A stretch of DNA of 46,928 nucleotides, from the NCBI GenBank assembly GCA_902799875.1, contig CADCCH010000010.1, positions 1 to 46,928 on the forward strand. The letters are read 5' to 3'. Shown one piece after another: positions 24,770 through 33,261 of the stretch (position 1 is its first letter; the number at the start of each line of letters is the position of its first letter). The notes under the pieces are model-generated. The model saw nothing but the letters and a program-made list of their open reading frames with translations, ran no database searches and was not told where the DNA came from. Source of the DNA: an uncultured Bacteroidales bacterium. GTDB taxonomy: Bacteria > Bacteroidota > Bacteroidia > Bacteroidales > Paludibacteraceae. The translations under genes were made by a program, and so were the position numbers.

Positions 24770-26129
24770 TCCCTTCTCCTACCCGCGCTACACTGTCCCT
24801 ATCCGCAGGATAGTTCGTCGCTATATCATTCTCTCCGATGCCCCGCGCCGGACTCAGACTGTCCAAGTGAAAATCATAATACACGTATTTCTTGTACTCG
24901 TAATACGTGTTGCGGAACACATGCTCGGTCGTGTCCTGTCCGATCCAACTGCCCTTGATCGTACCCGGATAATACTGCTCAAACGGGGTGGCTAACACCA
25001 ACTCTTTCTCCCGCGGACCACAGATGATCGAGTTGTAGAAAGACGTCACGGTCTGAGGCGTTTCCTTACTCAAATTATGCACGTACACCGCCGCCACGTC
25101 TTCCTTACCGGTACTCTGAATGCGGACATTCGTCTGACCGTAATAGGACGCAATCGTCGTGTGGATAAAATCGTGCTTTCCGCCTTGACAGTACACGCAG
25201 TAGGACGCGCAGTTACTGATCTCGGAGTTAATCACCGTGGCATTCACATTCAGCAGCACCAACCCATAGACAGCATGGTTATGGATCCGGCAACCGTTCA
25301 TCGTCAAGCGCGGTAAGTTCTCCTTCCGGTCTGACATACAGTACAGTCCCACGTTACCGGACAAGATATCCGTGTACTGCAGATCGTAGATCTGACTGTC
25401 CGTGGCTTGCAGGTAGATACCGTTCCAACCGCCCGATGCAAAACGGTACGGCACGGAGTCAAACAACTTATCCAACCGATCCGGCTGAATGATCACCGGT
25501 GCGTCTTTGGTTCCCTTGGCCGTCACGTCTCCCACCGCATAGATCGAGGCACTCTTGTGCATGTACAGTCGCGCTCCGGCATCCAGCACCACGTTACCCA
25601 CCACCACCGTGTCGTAGATCAGATAGGGTTTCTTATTGGTGAAATGATAACTCGCAAAATCGCTCCGGCCGCTCTTGGACTGAATACGCTTCACGTCCTG
25701 ACCGTAAGCCTCCATCACCACCTGCTGCGTGTTACCCGAACGCAGATGGAAATGCAGTTTTTCGGAGATCAGCACCGGGTTGTTCTGCTTGGTCGGATCA
25801 ATGTCCACGCGTACAAAAACAAACGCACTGTCCCCGCCGTTGATCTGCAGATGGGTGATCTTAGTCAGATCCGCCTCGCCGTCCACGTTGACCTGAAAGA
25901 AGAAGCCTTCCACCCAGACCTGATCCACCACCACGGCGTTCTTGTTGTGGTTATAGACCATCACCTGCGCGGTCGCAGAGCCTTGCTCCGTAAAGACCGT
26001 GTCGAAGCACAGCGTATCGCACGAGAAACTCAGACGCAGACTCGCATCGTCACTCACCTGATACTCCTTGCACCCGACCCAAAGAAATAAGATGGCTATG
26101 AATACTATGTGCCTATAACCTTTCGCCAT
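24732..26129 (-). CDS. Large lipoprotein with beta-helix-like repeats, 465 aa
   Basis: The lipoprotein signal (M-A-K-G-Y-R-H-I-V-F-I-A-I-L-F-L-W-V-G-C) puts the modified cysteine near residue 20; a start seven codons earlier (26150) is possible but adds a charged prefix made by the local repeat. An Ig-like domain of about 140 residues (S-F-S-C-D-T-L-C-F-D-T-V-F) comes first, then right-handed parallel beta-helix-like turns (G-N-V-V-L-D-A-G-A-R-L-Y-M, N-G-C-R-I-H-N-H-A-V-Y-G-L, V-I-N-S-E-I-S-N-C). It is last in the rho-aroQ-receptor-porT operon. Outer-membrane or surface location is inferred; substrate unknown. Confidence 0.82.
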   Translation of the reverse strand: MAKGYRHIVFIAILFLWVGCKEYQVSDDASLRLSFSCDTLCFDTVFTEQGSATAQVMVYNHNKNAVVVDQVWVEGFFFQVNVDGEADLTKITHLQINGGDSAFVFVRVDIDPTKQNNPVLISEKLHFHLRSGNTQQVVMEAYGQDVKRIQSKSGRSDFASYHFTNKKPYLIYDTVVVGNVVLDAGARLYMHKSASIYAVGDVTAKGTKDAPVIIQPDRLDKLFDSVPYRFASGGWNGIYLQATDSQIYDLQYTDILSGNVGLYCMSDRKENLPRLTMNGCRIHNHAVYGLVLLNVNATVINSEISNCASYCVYCQGGKHDFIHTTIASYYGQTNVRIQSTGKEDVAAVYVHNLSKETPQTVTSFYNSIICGPREKELVLATPFEQYYPGTIKGSWIGQDTTEHVFRNTYYEYKKYVYYDFHLDSLSPARGIGENDIATNYPADRDSVARVGEGIKPDAGCYQYLP

Positions 26130-26142
26130 TCGTCTTTCGCCA

Positions 26143-26895
26143 TTACTCAAAGTTAAACGTCAGACTCACGCAATGATTCGTCATTCGACTGATCGCATCC
26201 GTATAGAAGAAATCCTGTGGAGGTAACTCCATACGACCGTCTTTGTTGGCTAACTGGTTCGCAAAACCGATTCGGTACGTGATCTCCGGACAGAACTTAA
26301 ACCACCGGAAATAGAGGTCGCAGCCAAAGCCGATCTCTGCAAAATAATCCATCGTGTTGAGCAGTACCGGTTTCTCGCGGTCGCGGCTCACGTTGAAGCT
26401 GGCACCTCCTCCGGCAATCACGTACGGTCGGTAGTTACCCTCGCGTTCCGCACTCCACTTCAGGTACAATGGCAGGTACACCGGCATCGCCAGCACATCG
26501 GTTTTGGATCCGTGTCCCGGTGAACCCTTCACTTCCCTACCGCTCTCGGTCTTGTAAGTGATTGTACGGCTGGCAAACTGAATACCCGGACAGAATCGCA
26601 GATTCAGGTACTTGCACAGACGCAGATCAGTTACGAAACCCACATGAAAACCCGGGGTTACCCCACTCACACGAGCGTGGTAGATCTCTGTCACACCCGT
26701 CAGCGGATCCGTGATCGGCATCTCACTGTCCGTGATACCGAACGAGGTAAAGTTCATACCCAGATGAAAACCGAAGTGGAAGAGTTTGTCGTCCACATAC
26801 GGCCTGTTCCGCGCCTCCTGTGCCCTTGCCGGAACAACGAGCAAGGAACAAAGAGCCAAGACCAAAAATACTATTTTACGAAGTCCATTCACCAT
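26143..26895 (-). CDS. porT: PorT-like type IX secretion protein
   Basis: The first residues after the signal peptide (P-Y-V-D-D-K-L-F-H-F-G-F-H-L-G-M-N-F) are the conserved start of PorT, the outer-membrane barrel needed for type IX secretion and gliding-related export in Bacteroidota. The rest alternates barrel strands (L-N-L-R-F-C-P-G-I-Q-F, F-K-F-C-P-E-I-T-Y-R-I-G-F) and ends with a terminal F, as barrels do (S-L-T-F-N-F-E). Length (250 aa) is normal. A start at 26916 would add a repeat-encoded M-V-N-G prefix. No other type IX gene is seen in the window. Confidence 0.85.
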   Translation of the reverse strand: MVNGLRKIVFLVLALCSLLVVPARAQEARNRPYVDDKLFHFGFHLGMNFTSFGITDSEMPITDPLTGVTEIYHARVSGVTPGFHVGFVTDLRLCKYLNLRFCPGIQFASRTITYKTESGREVKGSPGHGSKTDVLAMPVYLPLYLKWSAEREGNYRPYVIAGGGASFNVSRDREKPVLLNTMDYFAEIGFGCDLYFRWFKFCPEITYRIGFANQLANKDGRMELPPQDFFYTDAISRMTNHCVSLTFNFE

Positions 26896-26919
26896 TAACC
26901 ATTCACCATTCACCATTAA
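26888..26919. repeat. 7-bp tandem repeat (AATGGTG on the minus strand)
   Basis: Four or five copies of AATGGTG/AATGGTT on the minus strand, spanning the stop of the receptor gene and the possible starts of porT. A shorter imperfect pair of TTTCGCCATT lies at the next junction (about 26115-26140). Confidence 0.75.
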
Positions 26920-29462
26920 AAGGAGCTATCCGTCGTGCTGTTTCCGCTATCGTCCATATCGTCGCCACCACCACCGAAGTCACCGTCCGGACGACCGCGT
27001 TTGCGTTGCTGGTTACCGAAGTTATAGGTTACCGTCAGACTGATCGACCGGCTGTGCCACCTGTTCTCGCTGAACTGCCAGAAGCCTTCACCCCAGGTCG
27101 TGTTACGTCTCGTGCGCGAATCCAACAGGTCACGTACGTTGAGCGCCAGCGCCAGTTGTTTATTGAGGAAGGTATGTCTTAGACCGATATCGAGCGAGTA
27201 GCTGTGACTCGTCGTACCTTGTGCTACGACACGCGGTGAACGGTAACGACCGCTGATCTGACCGCTGAAGTTCTTGGTGAACATAAACTGCGCATTAATA
27301 CGCACCGAGCCGGCAAAGATATTTTGTCCCGCCAGGTCCACCGGAATCTCTATACCCTGATGCTGAATCGTCTCATGGACCGCCGCGATGTTGTTCCAAT
27401 AGAAATTGGCGGATGTAGTCAGTTGCAGCAACTCCCCGAACAAACGGTTCTTGGCTACTACCTCCACACCTAACTCCTGTCGCGTTGCTACATTCAGATA
27501 CGTGTTCTTCATCACGTTACCATCCATGTACTTGATGTTCTGCACCGCACCTTCGTTGTATTTCCAGAACACACCGGCACTCAGCGTATGCCGCTCCCAG
27601 GTCTTGAGGTAATTGAGCTCCAGGTTATTCGAGTACGACGGCAACAAATCCACGTTACCGTAGCTGATGTTCGTACTATCGGAGAAGTCCATTCGCGGGT
27701 TAATCTGGTGTCCCCACGGACGACGTACACGGCGCGTGTAGTTCAACTGCAACTCGTGTCCGTTACCGAAATCATACCCGATATACGCACTTGGGAAGAG
27801 TTGGAAATAACTTGTATCTTTCTTATGCTCGATGCCCGCGTACGAGTCCTTCGTCGCACCCATGCCGTCTTTGTAACTCGACTCCAGATGCCGCATGTAA
27901 TACTCCCCGCGCAGACCGACCTGCAAGGACAACTTGTCCCAGAACCGGTTACCGTATGTAATATAGATCGCGTGGTTCTGCGTCAGACCGTTCACCTCCG
28001 AATAGTAGGGATACAACTCATTGATCACACTGCCGTCCTGACGTTTGTTATGTGCGTCCGACGTACTGTTGCTCCAGTTGCGGGTGTAGTCATAACCCGC
28101 TTCCAGACGACTCTGCGGCGTCGGTTTCCATTCGTAGTCGGCCTTGATCTCGATACCCTGTTCCTTACTCGTGCTGTTCTGGTCCTGCCAGGTCGTGTCC
28201 GTGCCCTCAATCTGCGTGTAGTCGGTGAACATATTAAAACCGAAGTTATTATACGTACCGCTCACGTTGAGCTTGTGCTCGTCTAACTCAAACTGATAGT
28301 CCAGTGTCGCATTTCCACCCGGATGGCTACCCGTGCCGGTCTGGTCACGTGTGTAATCGCGCAGCACGTTTCCTGCCGCATCGGTCAACAAGTACGAGCG
28401 GTGGTTGGTGTTGCTCATATTGAACACTTTCGGTTCACTCACCATACCGAATCCCGACACACCGAGTGTATGACCCTCCGCCAGACGGAAGTTCAGACCT
28501 CCACGCGCAAACATACCTCCACCGCGGTGGTTCTGCAGACCCTCTTGCGTCAGGTGACTCTGAATCAGACTCGAGTCTAATTGCTCGCTACCGGCACCCT
28601 TGAGGTTATACCGGTCGGTCTGACTACCGCCATTGCTGATATGATAGCGGTATCCGACATTGAAATAACCATCGACAGGACCCGCATTGAAATTGATGTT
28701 AAAGCCCACATTCGCGCCGGGCGGAACGTTCCAGGGTGCCGCCAAGGAATAATCGAGACCTGCCTGCACCGAGCCGTAATAACCCGCCTTGCGGTCTTTT
28801 TTCATCACCAGGTTAATGATACCCGACGTTCCTTCGGGACTAAACTTCGCACTCGGGTTGGTGATCAACTCGATCTTCTCAATCGTTCCCGCAGGCATCT
28901 GCTGCAGCACCTGCGCACGGTTCTCGCTGTTCAGTCCGGCCGGTTTACCGTTGATCCAGATCTCCACGTCCTCGCTGTTACGCAGACTGATGTTGCCTTC
29001 CTGATCCACATCGACAGACGGGATGTTCTCCAGCACGTCCGTCACACTCGCACCGGCTGATGCGATGTTCTGATCCACCGTGAACACTTTCTTATCTAAC
29101 TCAAAACGCATCGAGCTGCCCTGTCCGACCACCTCCACGTCTTGCAGCATCTTCGAGTCCTCACGCAGCGCAATACGACCGACGTTCACCGGTTTACCGG
29201 CAACCACCAGCTCTTTCTTCTGCTCCGTATAACCCATGAAAGACACCACCAACGTGTAGTTGCCGTCCTTGAGCTCGAGTGTGAATACACCCGTCTCGTC
29301 GGTGATCGTTCCGGTGACCAGATTATTACCTTGCATCACACCCACGTTAGCGAAATCAATCGCTTTCTTCGTCCAGAAGTCCACCACCTTACCCGTTATC
29401 TCAACGGCGTAAAGACTTATTGTTATCACCAACAGTGCAACGATGGAGAATATTCGCCTCAT
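26916..29462 (-). CDS. Outer-membrane beta-barrel receptor with carboxypeptidase-like domain, 848 aa
   Basis: Signal peptide (about 1-19), then a carboxypeptidase-regulatory-like beta-sandwich (about 20-105; G-K-V-V-D-F-W-T-K-K-A-I, G-T-I-T-D-E-T-G-V-F-T-L), a plug-like domain (about 125-220; A-S-V-T-D-V-L-E-N-I-P-S-V-D-V, N-P-S-A-K-F) and a barrel to the C-terminus. No TonB box could be assigned with confidence. This layout fits the 'outer membrane beta-barrel family' relatives of TonB-dependent receptors. The last 25 residues are charged and D/G/S-rich after the barrel, an unusual extension. It lies between aroQ and porT. The transported ligand is unknown. Confidence 0.88.
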   Translation of the reverse strand: MRRIFSIVALLVITISLYAVEITGKVVDFWTKKAIDFANVGVMQGNNLVTGTITDETGVFTLELKDGNYTLVVSFMGYTEQKKELVVAGKPVNVGRIALREDSKMLQDVEVVGQGSSMRFELDKKVFTVDQNIASAGASVTDVLENIPSVDVDQEGNISLRNSEDVEIWINGKPAGLNSENRAQVLQQMPAGTIEKIELITNPSAKFSPEGTSGIINLVMKKDRKAGYYGSVQAGLDYSLAAPWNVPPGANVGFNINFNAGPVDGYFNVGYRYHISNGGSQTDRYNLKGAGSEQLDSSLIQSHLTQEGLQNHRGGGMFARGGLNFRLAEGHTLGVSGFGMVSEPKVFNMSNTNHRSYLLTDAAGNVLRDYTRDQTGTGSHPGGNATLDYQFELDEHKLNVSGTYNNFGFNMFTDYTQIEGTDTTWQDQNSTSKEQGIEIKADYEWKPTPQSRLEAGYDYTRNWSNSTSDAHNKRQDGSVINELYPYYSEVNGLTQNHAIYITYGNRFWDKLSLQVGLRGEYYMRHLESSYKDGMGATKDSYAGIEHKKDTSYFQLFPSAYIGYDFGNGHELQLNYTRRVRRPWGHQINPRMDFSDSTNISYGNVDLLPSYSNNLELNYLKTWERHTLSAGVFWKYNEGAVQNIKYMDGNVMKNTYLNVATRQELGVEVVAKNRLFGELLQLTTSANFYWNNIAAVHETIQHQGIEIPVDLAGQNIFAGSVRINAQFMFTKNFSGQISGRYRSPRVVAQGTTSHSYSLDIGLRHTFLNKQLALALNVRDLLDSRTRRNTTWGEGFWQFSENRWHSRSISLTVTYNFGNQQRKRGRPDGDFGGGGDDMDDSGNSTTDSSF

Positions 29463-29484
29463 AAAAATCTTAAATCTTAAATCT

Positions 29485-29898
29485 TCAATTATTTAAAAGC
29501 CATTCCACGGCTTTTAAATAACCGTCCGTACCTTTTCCTATTATACTATGCGCACACACGTCCGTGAGTAAGCTCACTTGCCGGAACGGTTCCCGTTTCG
29601 CGATGTCACTTATATGCACCTCTACCACCGGCACCTCGCATTCCTCCACCGCATCCCTCAATGCTACACTTGTGTGCGAGTAACCGCCTGCGTTTAATAC
29701 TATACCGTCTCCTTCGAAGCCTTGAATCTGATCAATCAGGTCGCCTTCGTGGTTCGACTGGAAGTACGTAAAGCAGACCTCCGGCCATCTTTTTTGGATG
29801 TCCAGCAAAATCTGTGCCATCGAGCGGTTGCCGTATATCTCCGGCTTGCGCAAGCCCAGACGATTCAGATTAGGTCCGTTGAGAATGAGTATTTTCAT
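29485..29898 (-). CDS. aroQ: 3-dehydroquinate dehydratase, type II
   Basis: A 137-residue type II enzyme for the third step of the shikimate pathway. The opening [12 protein letters not shown] is diagnostic. Y22 is the catalytic tyrosine on the mobile loop, N69-A-G-G-Y-S-H75 binds substrate, and H95 in E-V-H-I-S-D is the catalytic histidine. It overlaps the rho stop by four bases and is followed by the receptor gene after 22 bases, which include two copies of TTAAATC. Confidence 0.96.
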   Translation of the reverse strand: MKILILNGPNLNRLGLRKPEIYGNRSMAQILLDIQKRWPEVCFTYFQSNHEGDLIDQIQGFEGDGIVLNAGGYSHTSVALRDAVEECEVPVVEVHISDIAKREPFRQVSLLTDVCAHSIIGKGTDGYLKAVEWLLNN

Positions 29899-31718
29899 CG
29901 TGCGCCGTTAACAGCCAGCAGGAACTCGTCGTTGTCTTCCGTTCTTTCCATGTAGGCTTTGAGCTTCTCCATCGCCTCCTGCCCACTCATATCGCTGAGC
30001 ATCTTGCGTATCGTCCACATGCGCGTCAGCACATCCGCCGGCAACAGCAGATCATCGCGACGCGTACTCGAGGCGGGTATATCCACCGCCGGGAAGATAC
30101 GCTTGTTCGCCAGCTTGCGATCGAGCTGCAGCTCCATGTTTCCCGTTCCCTTGAACTCCTCGAAGATCAGGTCATCCATCTTACTTCCGGTCTCGGTCAG
30201 GGCGGTCGCAATGATCGTCAAGCTACCACCGTTCTCGATGTTACGTGCCGCACCAAAGAAACGTTTGGGCTTATGCAGCGCCTGTGCTTCCACACCGCCG
30301 CTCAGCACCTTACCGCTACTCGGAGCTACCGTGTTATATGCACGCGCGAGACGCGTGATCGAATCCAACAGAATCACTACGTCGTGACCGCTCTCCACCA
30401 ATCGTTTGGCTTTCTCGTGAACGATATTCGCAACGCGAACATGGTTATCAGCCGGCTCATCGAACGTGCTGGCAATCACCTCGGCATTCACGCTGCGTTG
30501 CATGTCGGTTACCTCCTCCGGACGCTCGTCGATCAGCAGCACGATCATATATACCTCGGGGTTATTATTCAGTATCGCATTCGCCAACTCCTTCAGCAGC
30601 ACCGTTTTACCGGTCTTCGGTTGGGCCACGATCAGACCACGCTGACCCTTACCGATCGGTGAGAATAGGTCAATCATACGCACACTCAGACTGTCGCGAC
30701 GGTTACCTACGCACAACTTGAATTTCTGATCCGGGAAGAGTGGGGTGAGGTTCTCAAACGCGATACGTTTCTTCGCTAACTCCGGCTCCAGACCGTTGAT
30801 ACGGATCACTTTGTCCATCGGGAAGAACTTGTCCGGCTGCGGGTTCACACGAATCGTGCACTCCACCGTATCACCGGGCTTCAGACCGTACTGACGCACC
30901 TGATCCTTACTGACATACACATCGTCCGGAGAGGGTAGGTAGTTGTAATCAGCCGAACGCAGGAATCCGTATCCGTCCGGTGCGCACTCCAAGGTACCCA
31001 TCGCCAATACGTTCTCTCCCAGATCCGGCAACGCCGGAGCTTGTTTCTCCTCTGCCTGTTTGGGTTCTTCCTTCTTCGGCTCCTCTGTAGCTGCTTTAGC
31101 AGCGTCCTGTAGCGGAGCGTCCTTCACCCTTTCATCCTTCGAAGCCTTCGGCTCATCATTGAGCACCTTTGGTGCGCTCATTTCATCATTCGGCTGCTTA
31201 GCTGCCTCGCTCTTCTTGGGACGTCCGCGTTTTTTCTTCGGTGCCTCTACTGCCGGCTTCTCCTCCACCTTCGGTTCCTCTGTAGCTGCTTTAGCAGCGT
31301 CCTGTAGCGGAGCGTCCTTCACCCTTTCATCCTTCGAAGCCTTGGGCTCATCATTGAGCACCTTCGGTGCGCTCATTTCATCATTCGAAGCTACAGGCTT
31401 CGTTCCTTTCATCGCCGCCAGTTGTTCTTTCTCCGTACCTACGGTACCGATCTCTTTCTTTGCGATGGCGATCTCGATCTTCTTCGCCTGCTGTTTCACA
31501 CCGCGCTTACGCTCGCGTTTCGCCGGCTGACCGGCTGCGGCACGCTCATCCTCTTTGGCTTGTACCACCGCCGCACGCTTGTCGGCCTGTGCGTCCAGGA
31601 TAGCGTAACTGATCTCGCGAATCGATTGACTGCGTCGGGGACTCAAACCCATCTCAACCGCAATCTCGCGTACTTGTTCGAGCGACATGCGCTCGAGTTT
31701 TTGTAAATCGTATTGCAT
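29895..31718 (-). CDS. rho: Transcription termination factor Rho with long disordered insertion
   Basis: A 607-residue Rho, about 190 longer than E. coli Rho. The N-terminal Rho-N helices (1-45) are followed by a charged, low-complexity region (about 46-235, rich in K, E, A, P). The RNA-binding cold-shock-like domain is near 240-310 and the helicase core has Walker A Q-P-K-T-G-K-T near 366-373, the [12 protein letters not shown] segment and S-G-G-V-E. Insertions here are typical of Bacteroidota and, in B. thetaiotaomicron, have been linked to phase separation of Rho. The insertion contains a 65-codon-period duplication. It leads a minus-strand operon of five genes. Confidence 0.96.
   Translation of the reverse strand: MQYDLQKLERMSLEQVREIAVEMGLSPRRSQSIREISYAILDAQADKRAAVVQAKEDERAAAGQPAKRERKRGVKQQAKKIEIAIAKKEIGTVGTEKEQLAAMKGTKPVASNDEMSAPKVLNDEPKASKDERVKDAPLQDAAKAATEEPKVEEKPAVEAPKKKRGRPKKSEAAKQPNDEMSAPKVLNDEPKASKDERVKDAPLQDAAKAATEEPKKEEPKQAEEKQAPALPDLGENVLAMGTLECAPDGYGFLRSADYNYLPSPDDVYVSKDQVRQYGLKPGDTVECTIRVNPQPDKFFPMDKVIRINGLEPELAKKRIAFENLTPLFPDQKFKLCVGNRRDSLSVRMIDLFSPIGKGQRGLIVAQPKTGKTVLLKELANAILNNNPEVYMIVLLIDERPEEVTDMQRSVNAEVIASTFDEPADNHVRVANIVHEKAKRLVESGHDVVILLDSITRLARAYNTVAPSSGKVLSGGVEAQALHKPKRFFGAARNIENGGSLTIIATALTETGSKMDDLIFEEFKGTGNMELQLDRKLANKRIFPAVDIPASSTRRDDLLLPADVLTRMWTIRKMLSDMSGQEAMEKLKAYMERTEDNDEFLLAVNGAR
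31075..31387. repeat. Direct repeat of about 117 bp inside rho
   Basis: 31075-31191 and 31270-31387 are almost identical (about three differences) at an offset of 195 bases, which is 65 codons. Both encode [20 protein letters not shown] and continue [18 protein letters not shown]. The units are separated by a basic K-K-R-G-R-P-K-K segment resembling an AT-hook. Confidence 0.9.
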
Positions 31719-31783
31719 ACTCTAAATAAAATATATTCTCGGAAAAATTCGAAAAAAAGAGATACTTTTTCCCAAATCCGCTG

Positions 31784-31815
31784 CAAAGGTACAACAAATA
31801 TTTGGAATATGCAAA
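31784..31815 (-). promoter_or_regulatory. rho operon promoter
   Basis: Minus strand: -33 TTTG (31812-31815), 20-base spacer starting CATATTCC, -7 TACCTTTG (31784-31791). The leader to the rho ATG is about 60 bases. Confidence 0.8.
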
Positions 31816-31863
31816 TTTTCGGGGATTTTTTTTTCTTCTTTCTTCTTTTGTCTGTAGTGTAAT

Positions 31864-32005
31864 GTGGAAGGACGTAGCGGTCTGATGTCACGCACGGGTA
31901 AGGTCATCACGCCGCCGATCTATACTAATATCGATTGCATAGGTGAAGAACTCTTCTGTGCCCAGCTTCAGGATTACAACTCCAAGGTGATATTACTTTT
32001 CCAAC
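31864..32005 (+). pseudogene. Fragment of a WG-repeat protein gene
   Basis: The open frame reads G-R-S-G-L-M-S-R-T-G-K-V-I-T-P-P-I-Y, continuing T-N-I-D-C-I-G-E-E-L-F-C. This is a WG-type repeat (G-L-x-D-x-x-G-x-x-I-x-P-x-Y-x-x-I) like those in the gene at 32471-33253 (K-A-G-V-I-N-D-K-G-Q-W-V-I-P-P-V-Y). There is an in-frame TAG nine bases upstream of the GTG at 31864, no leading domain, and the frame runs into a terminator hairpin. It is best read as the 3' remnant of a larger gene. Confidence 0.6.
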
Positions 32006-32030
32006 GCCGACCTTTTGGCCGGTGTTTTTT
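32005..32030 (+). terminator. Terminator after the WG fragment
   Basis: CGCCGACC (32005-32012) pairs with GGCCGGTG (32017-32024) with one wobble and one mismatch around a TTTT loop, followed by six T. Confidence 0.7.
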
Positions 32031-32042
32031 ATCTTCCGTCTA

Positions 32043-32073
32043 TTGCAGTCGTGCGACATTTTTTGTACCTTTG
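32043..32073 (+). promoter_or_regulatory. First tandem promoter (P1) upstream of the secretion-like locus
   Basis: -33 TTG (32043-32045), 20-base spacer, -7 TACCTTTG (32066-32073). Confidence 0.7.
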
Positions 32074-32088
32074 CAAATGACTAAAATT

Positions 32089-32116
32089 GCGAAAATTTCG
32101 ATTTTTTCGCTTTTTT
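32089..32116 (+). terminator. Terminator between P1 and P2
   Basis: GCGAAAA (32089-32095) pairs with TTTTCGC (32104-32110), followed by TTTTTT. A transcript from P1 that stops here would be only about 35-40 nt. Confidence 0.65.
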
Positions 32117-32117
32117 A

Positions 32118-32149
32118 TTTGCATATGTCAAAAAAATGTTGTACCTTTG
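32118..32149 (+). promoter_or_regulatory. Second tandem promoter (P2)
   Basis: -33 TTTG (32118-32121), 20-base spacer starting CATATGTC, -7 TACCTTTG (32142-32149). It matches the extended local consensus best of all and is the nearest promoter seen upstream of both the structured RNA and the eight-gene operon. Confidence 0.85.
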
Positions 32150-32239
32150 TAGTCGAATTTACGCCGGAGCCGTATTTTGCGGCGGATGGGTGTGGGTTCT
32201 TGGCATATTGAAAAGGCGTTTATTGACGCTTTGTTATTG

Positions 32240-32421
32240 ACACCCAAAAAGCTTCGAACACTTTTTAAACATTTCTAGTCAACAACAGAGTAACAGTAGA
32301 TGCCTACGGGTATGACATTTATACTCGTTCTGCCGTTTCTTGGCAGACGTGTCGTCATATCGGCGTAGGTTTCATTGTTGTTTATTGACTAGAATGGGCA
32401 AGTTCGAAGGCCCTTGGGTGT
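32240..32421 (+). ncRNA. Rod-shaped structured RNA, candidate 6S RNA or operon leader
   Basis: A single long hairpin of about 182 nt is visible. The closing stem pairs 32240-32247 (ACACCCAA) with 32414-32421 and 32252-32259 (CTTCGAAC) with 32402-32409. A bubble follows (14 bases at 32260-32273, 8 bases at 32394-32401). The upper stem pairs 32274-32282 (TCTAGTCAA) with 32385-32393, 32283-32287 with 32376-32380, 32303-32308 with 32364-32369, 32311-32316 with 32354-32359 and TCTGCC/GGCAGA at the tip. Length, closing stem, asymmetric central bubble and rod shape are those of 6S RNA, which mimics an open promoter to bind RNA polymerase. A weak hairpin with six T follows at 32433-32452. Alternatively it is the 5' leader of the downstream operon. 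Confidence 0.6.
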
Positions 32422-32470
32422 AGATGAGTAATAGCGAAGTCTGCGCTTTTTTGTGTATGTGATTATATAA

Positions 32471-33253
32471 ATGACAATGGCTCAACTTATGCATATTAAA
32501 GAATTAAAAGAATTGACCCAAATCCTCTATTTCGAAGGAGACTACGCCCTTTTTCGAGCCAAAGACGAAAAAGGACTCTATCGCGGAGTGATTAACCGAA
32601 AGGGAGAAATTGTCTGGAATGACAAATGGCGTCATATTGTTATGCGTGTGCATAAGTATCCGAATATCTTTAGAACGTACAATGATGACAAACCGCCCCA
32701 AAGACTTTTCTATGATGTGGAGAAACATGCTTTTGTGACCCCGCCTACTATCAACAGGGAACTGTCCCGAGCCGAAAGAATAGTCGAAAACGCACAGCAG
32801 ATACCCTTCTTTGACTTCTTTAACTATCCGTCGTTGCGCTATTTGTCGGAGGAATACATTGGATTCTCGCAGGAGAACTATAATTGGGGAGTACAAGATT
32901 TAGAGGGAAATATTATCCTGCCGACGCAATTTGACAGCATTGGAAGCGGAGGCGAACCGAATCATTTTGCAGTCTCAAAAGATGATAAAGCAGGTGTTAT
33001 CAACGATAAGGGACAATGGGTTATACCTCCTGTCTATGACTCTATACATTGGAGACGGGCTTATTACGTAGCCTATATTAAGGAACCGCGCAGGAAAAAG
33101 AAAGCCGGATTGCTTGATAAATACGGGAATGTGTTAGTGCCCTTTGAATATGATTTTCTTGACCCGTCATACACGGAGGACCTTATCTCTGCCAAGAAAA
33201 GAGGCAGGTTCCTCTTCATTAACTCTCACAATGAGAAGATAAAATTATTCTAA
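32471..33253 (+). CDS. WG-repeat protein, first gene of the secretion-like locus, 260 aa
   Basis: No signal peptide and no membrane segment. At least three WG-type beta repeats are visible in the second half: N-W-G-V-Q-D-L-E-G-N-I-I-L-P-T-Q-F-D (about 139-156), K-A-G-V-I-N-D-K-G-Q-W-V-I-P-P-V-Y-D (about 176-193) and K-A-G-L-L-D-K-Y-G-N-V-L-V-P-F-E-Y-D (about 216-233). The N-terminal half has weaker copies (G-V-I-N-R-K-G-E-I-V-W). Such repeats are thought to mediate protein contacts. It starts 16-20 bases after the structured RNA and 8 bases before the next gene. Three ATGs lie in the first seven codons; the first is used. Confidence 0.82.
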   Translation: MTMAQLMHIKELKELTQILYFEGDYALFRAKDEKGLYRGVINRKGEIVWNDKWRHIVMRVHKYPNIFRTYNDDKPPQRLFYDVEKHAFVTPPTINRELSRAERIVENAQQIPFFDFFNYPSLRYLSEEYIGFSQENYNWGVQDLEGNIILPTQFDSIGSGGEPNHFAVSKDDKAGVINDKGQWVIPPVYDSIHWRRAYYVAYIKEPRRKKKAGLLDKYGNVLVPFEYDFLDPSYTEDLISAKKRGRFLFINSHNEKIKLF

Positions 33254-33261
33254 TCAGAAAG

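Noticed and set aside
30957..31700. Plus-strand ORFs opposite rho (for example 31060-31530).
   Set aside because: They are antisense shadows of the low-complexity Rho coding sequence.
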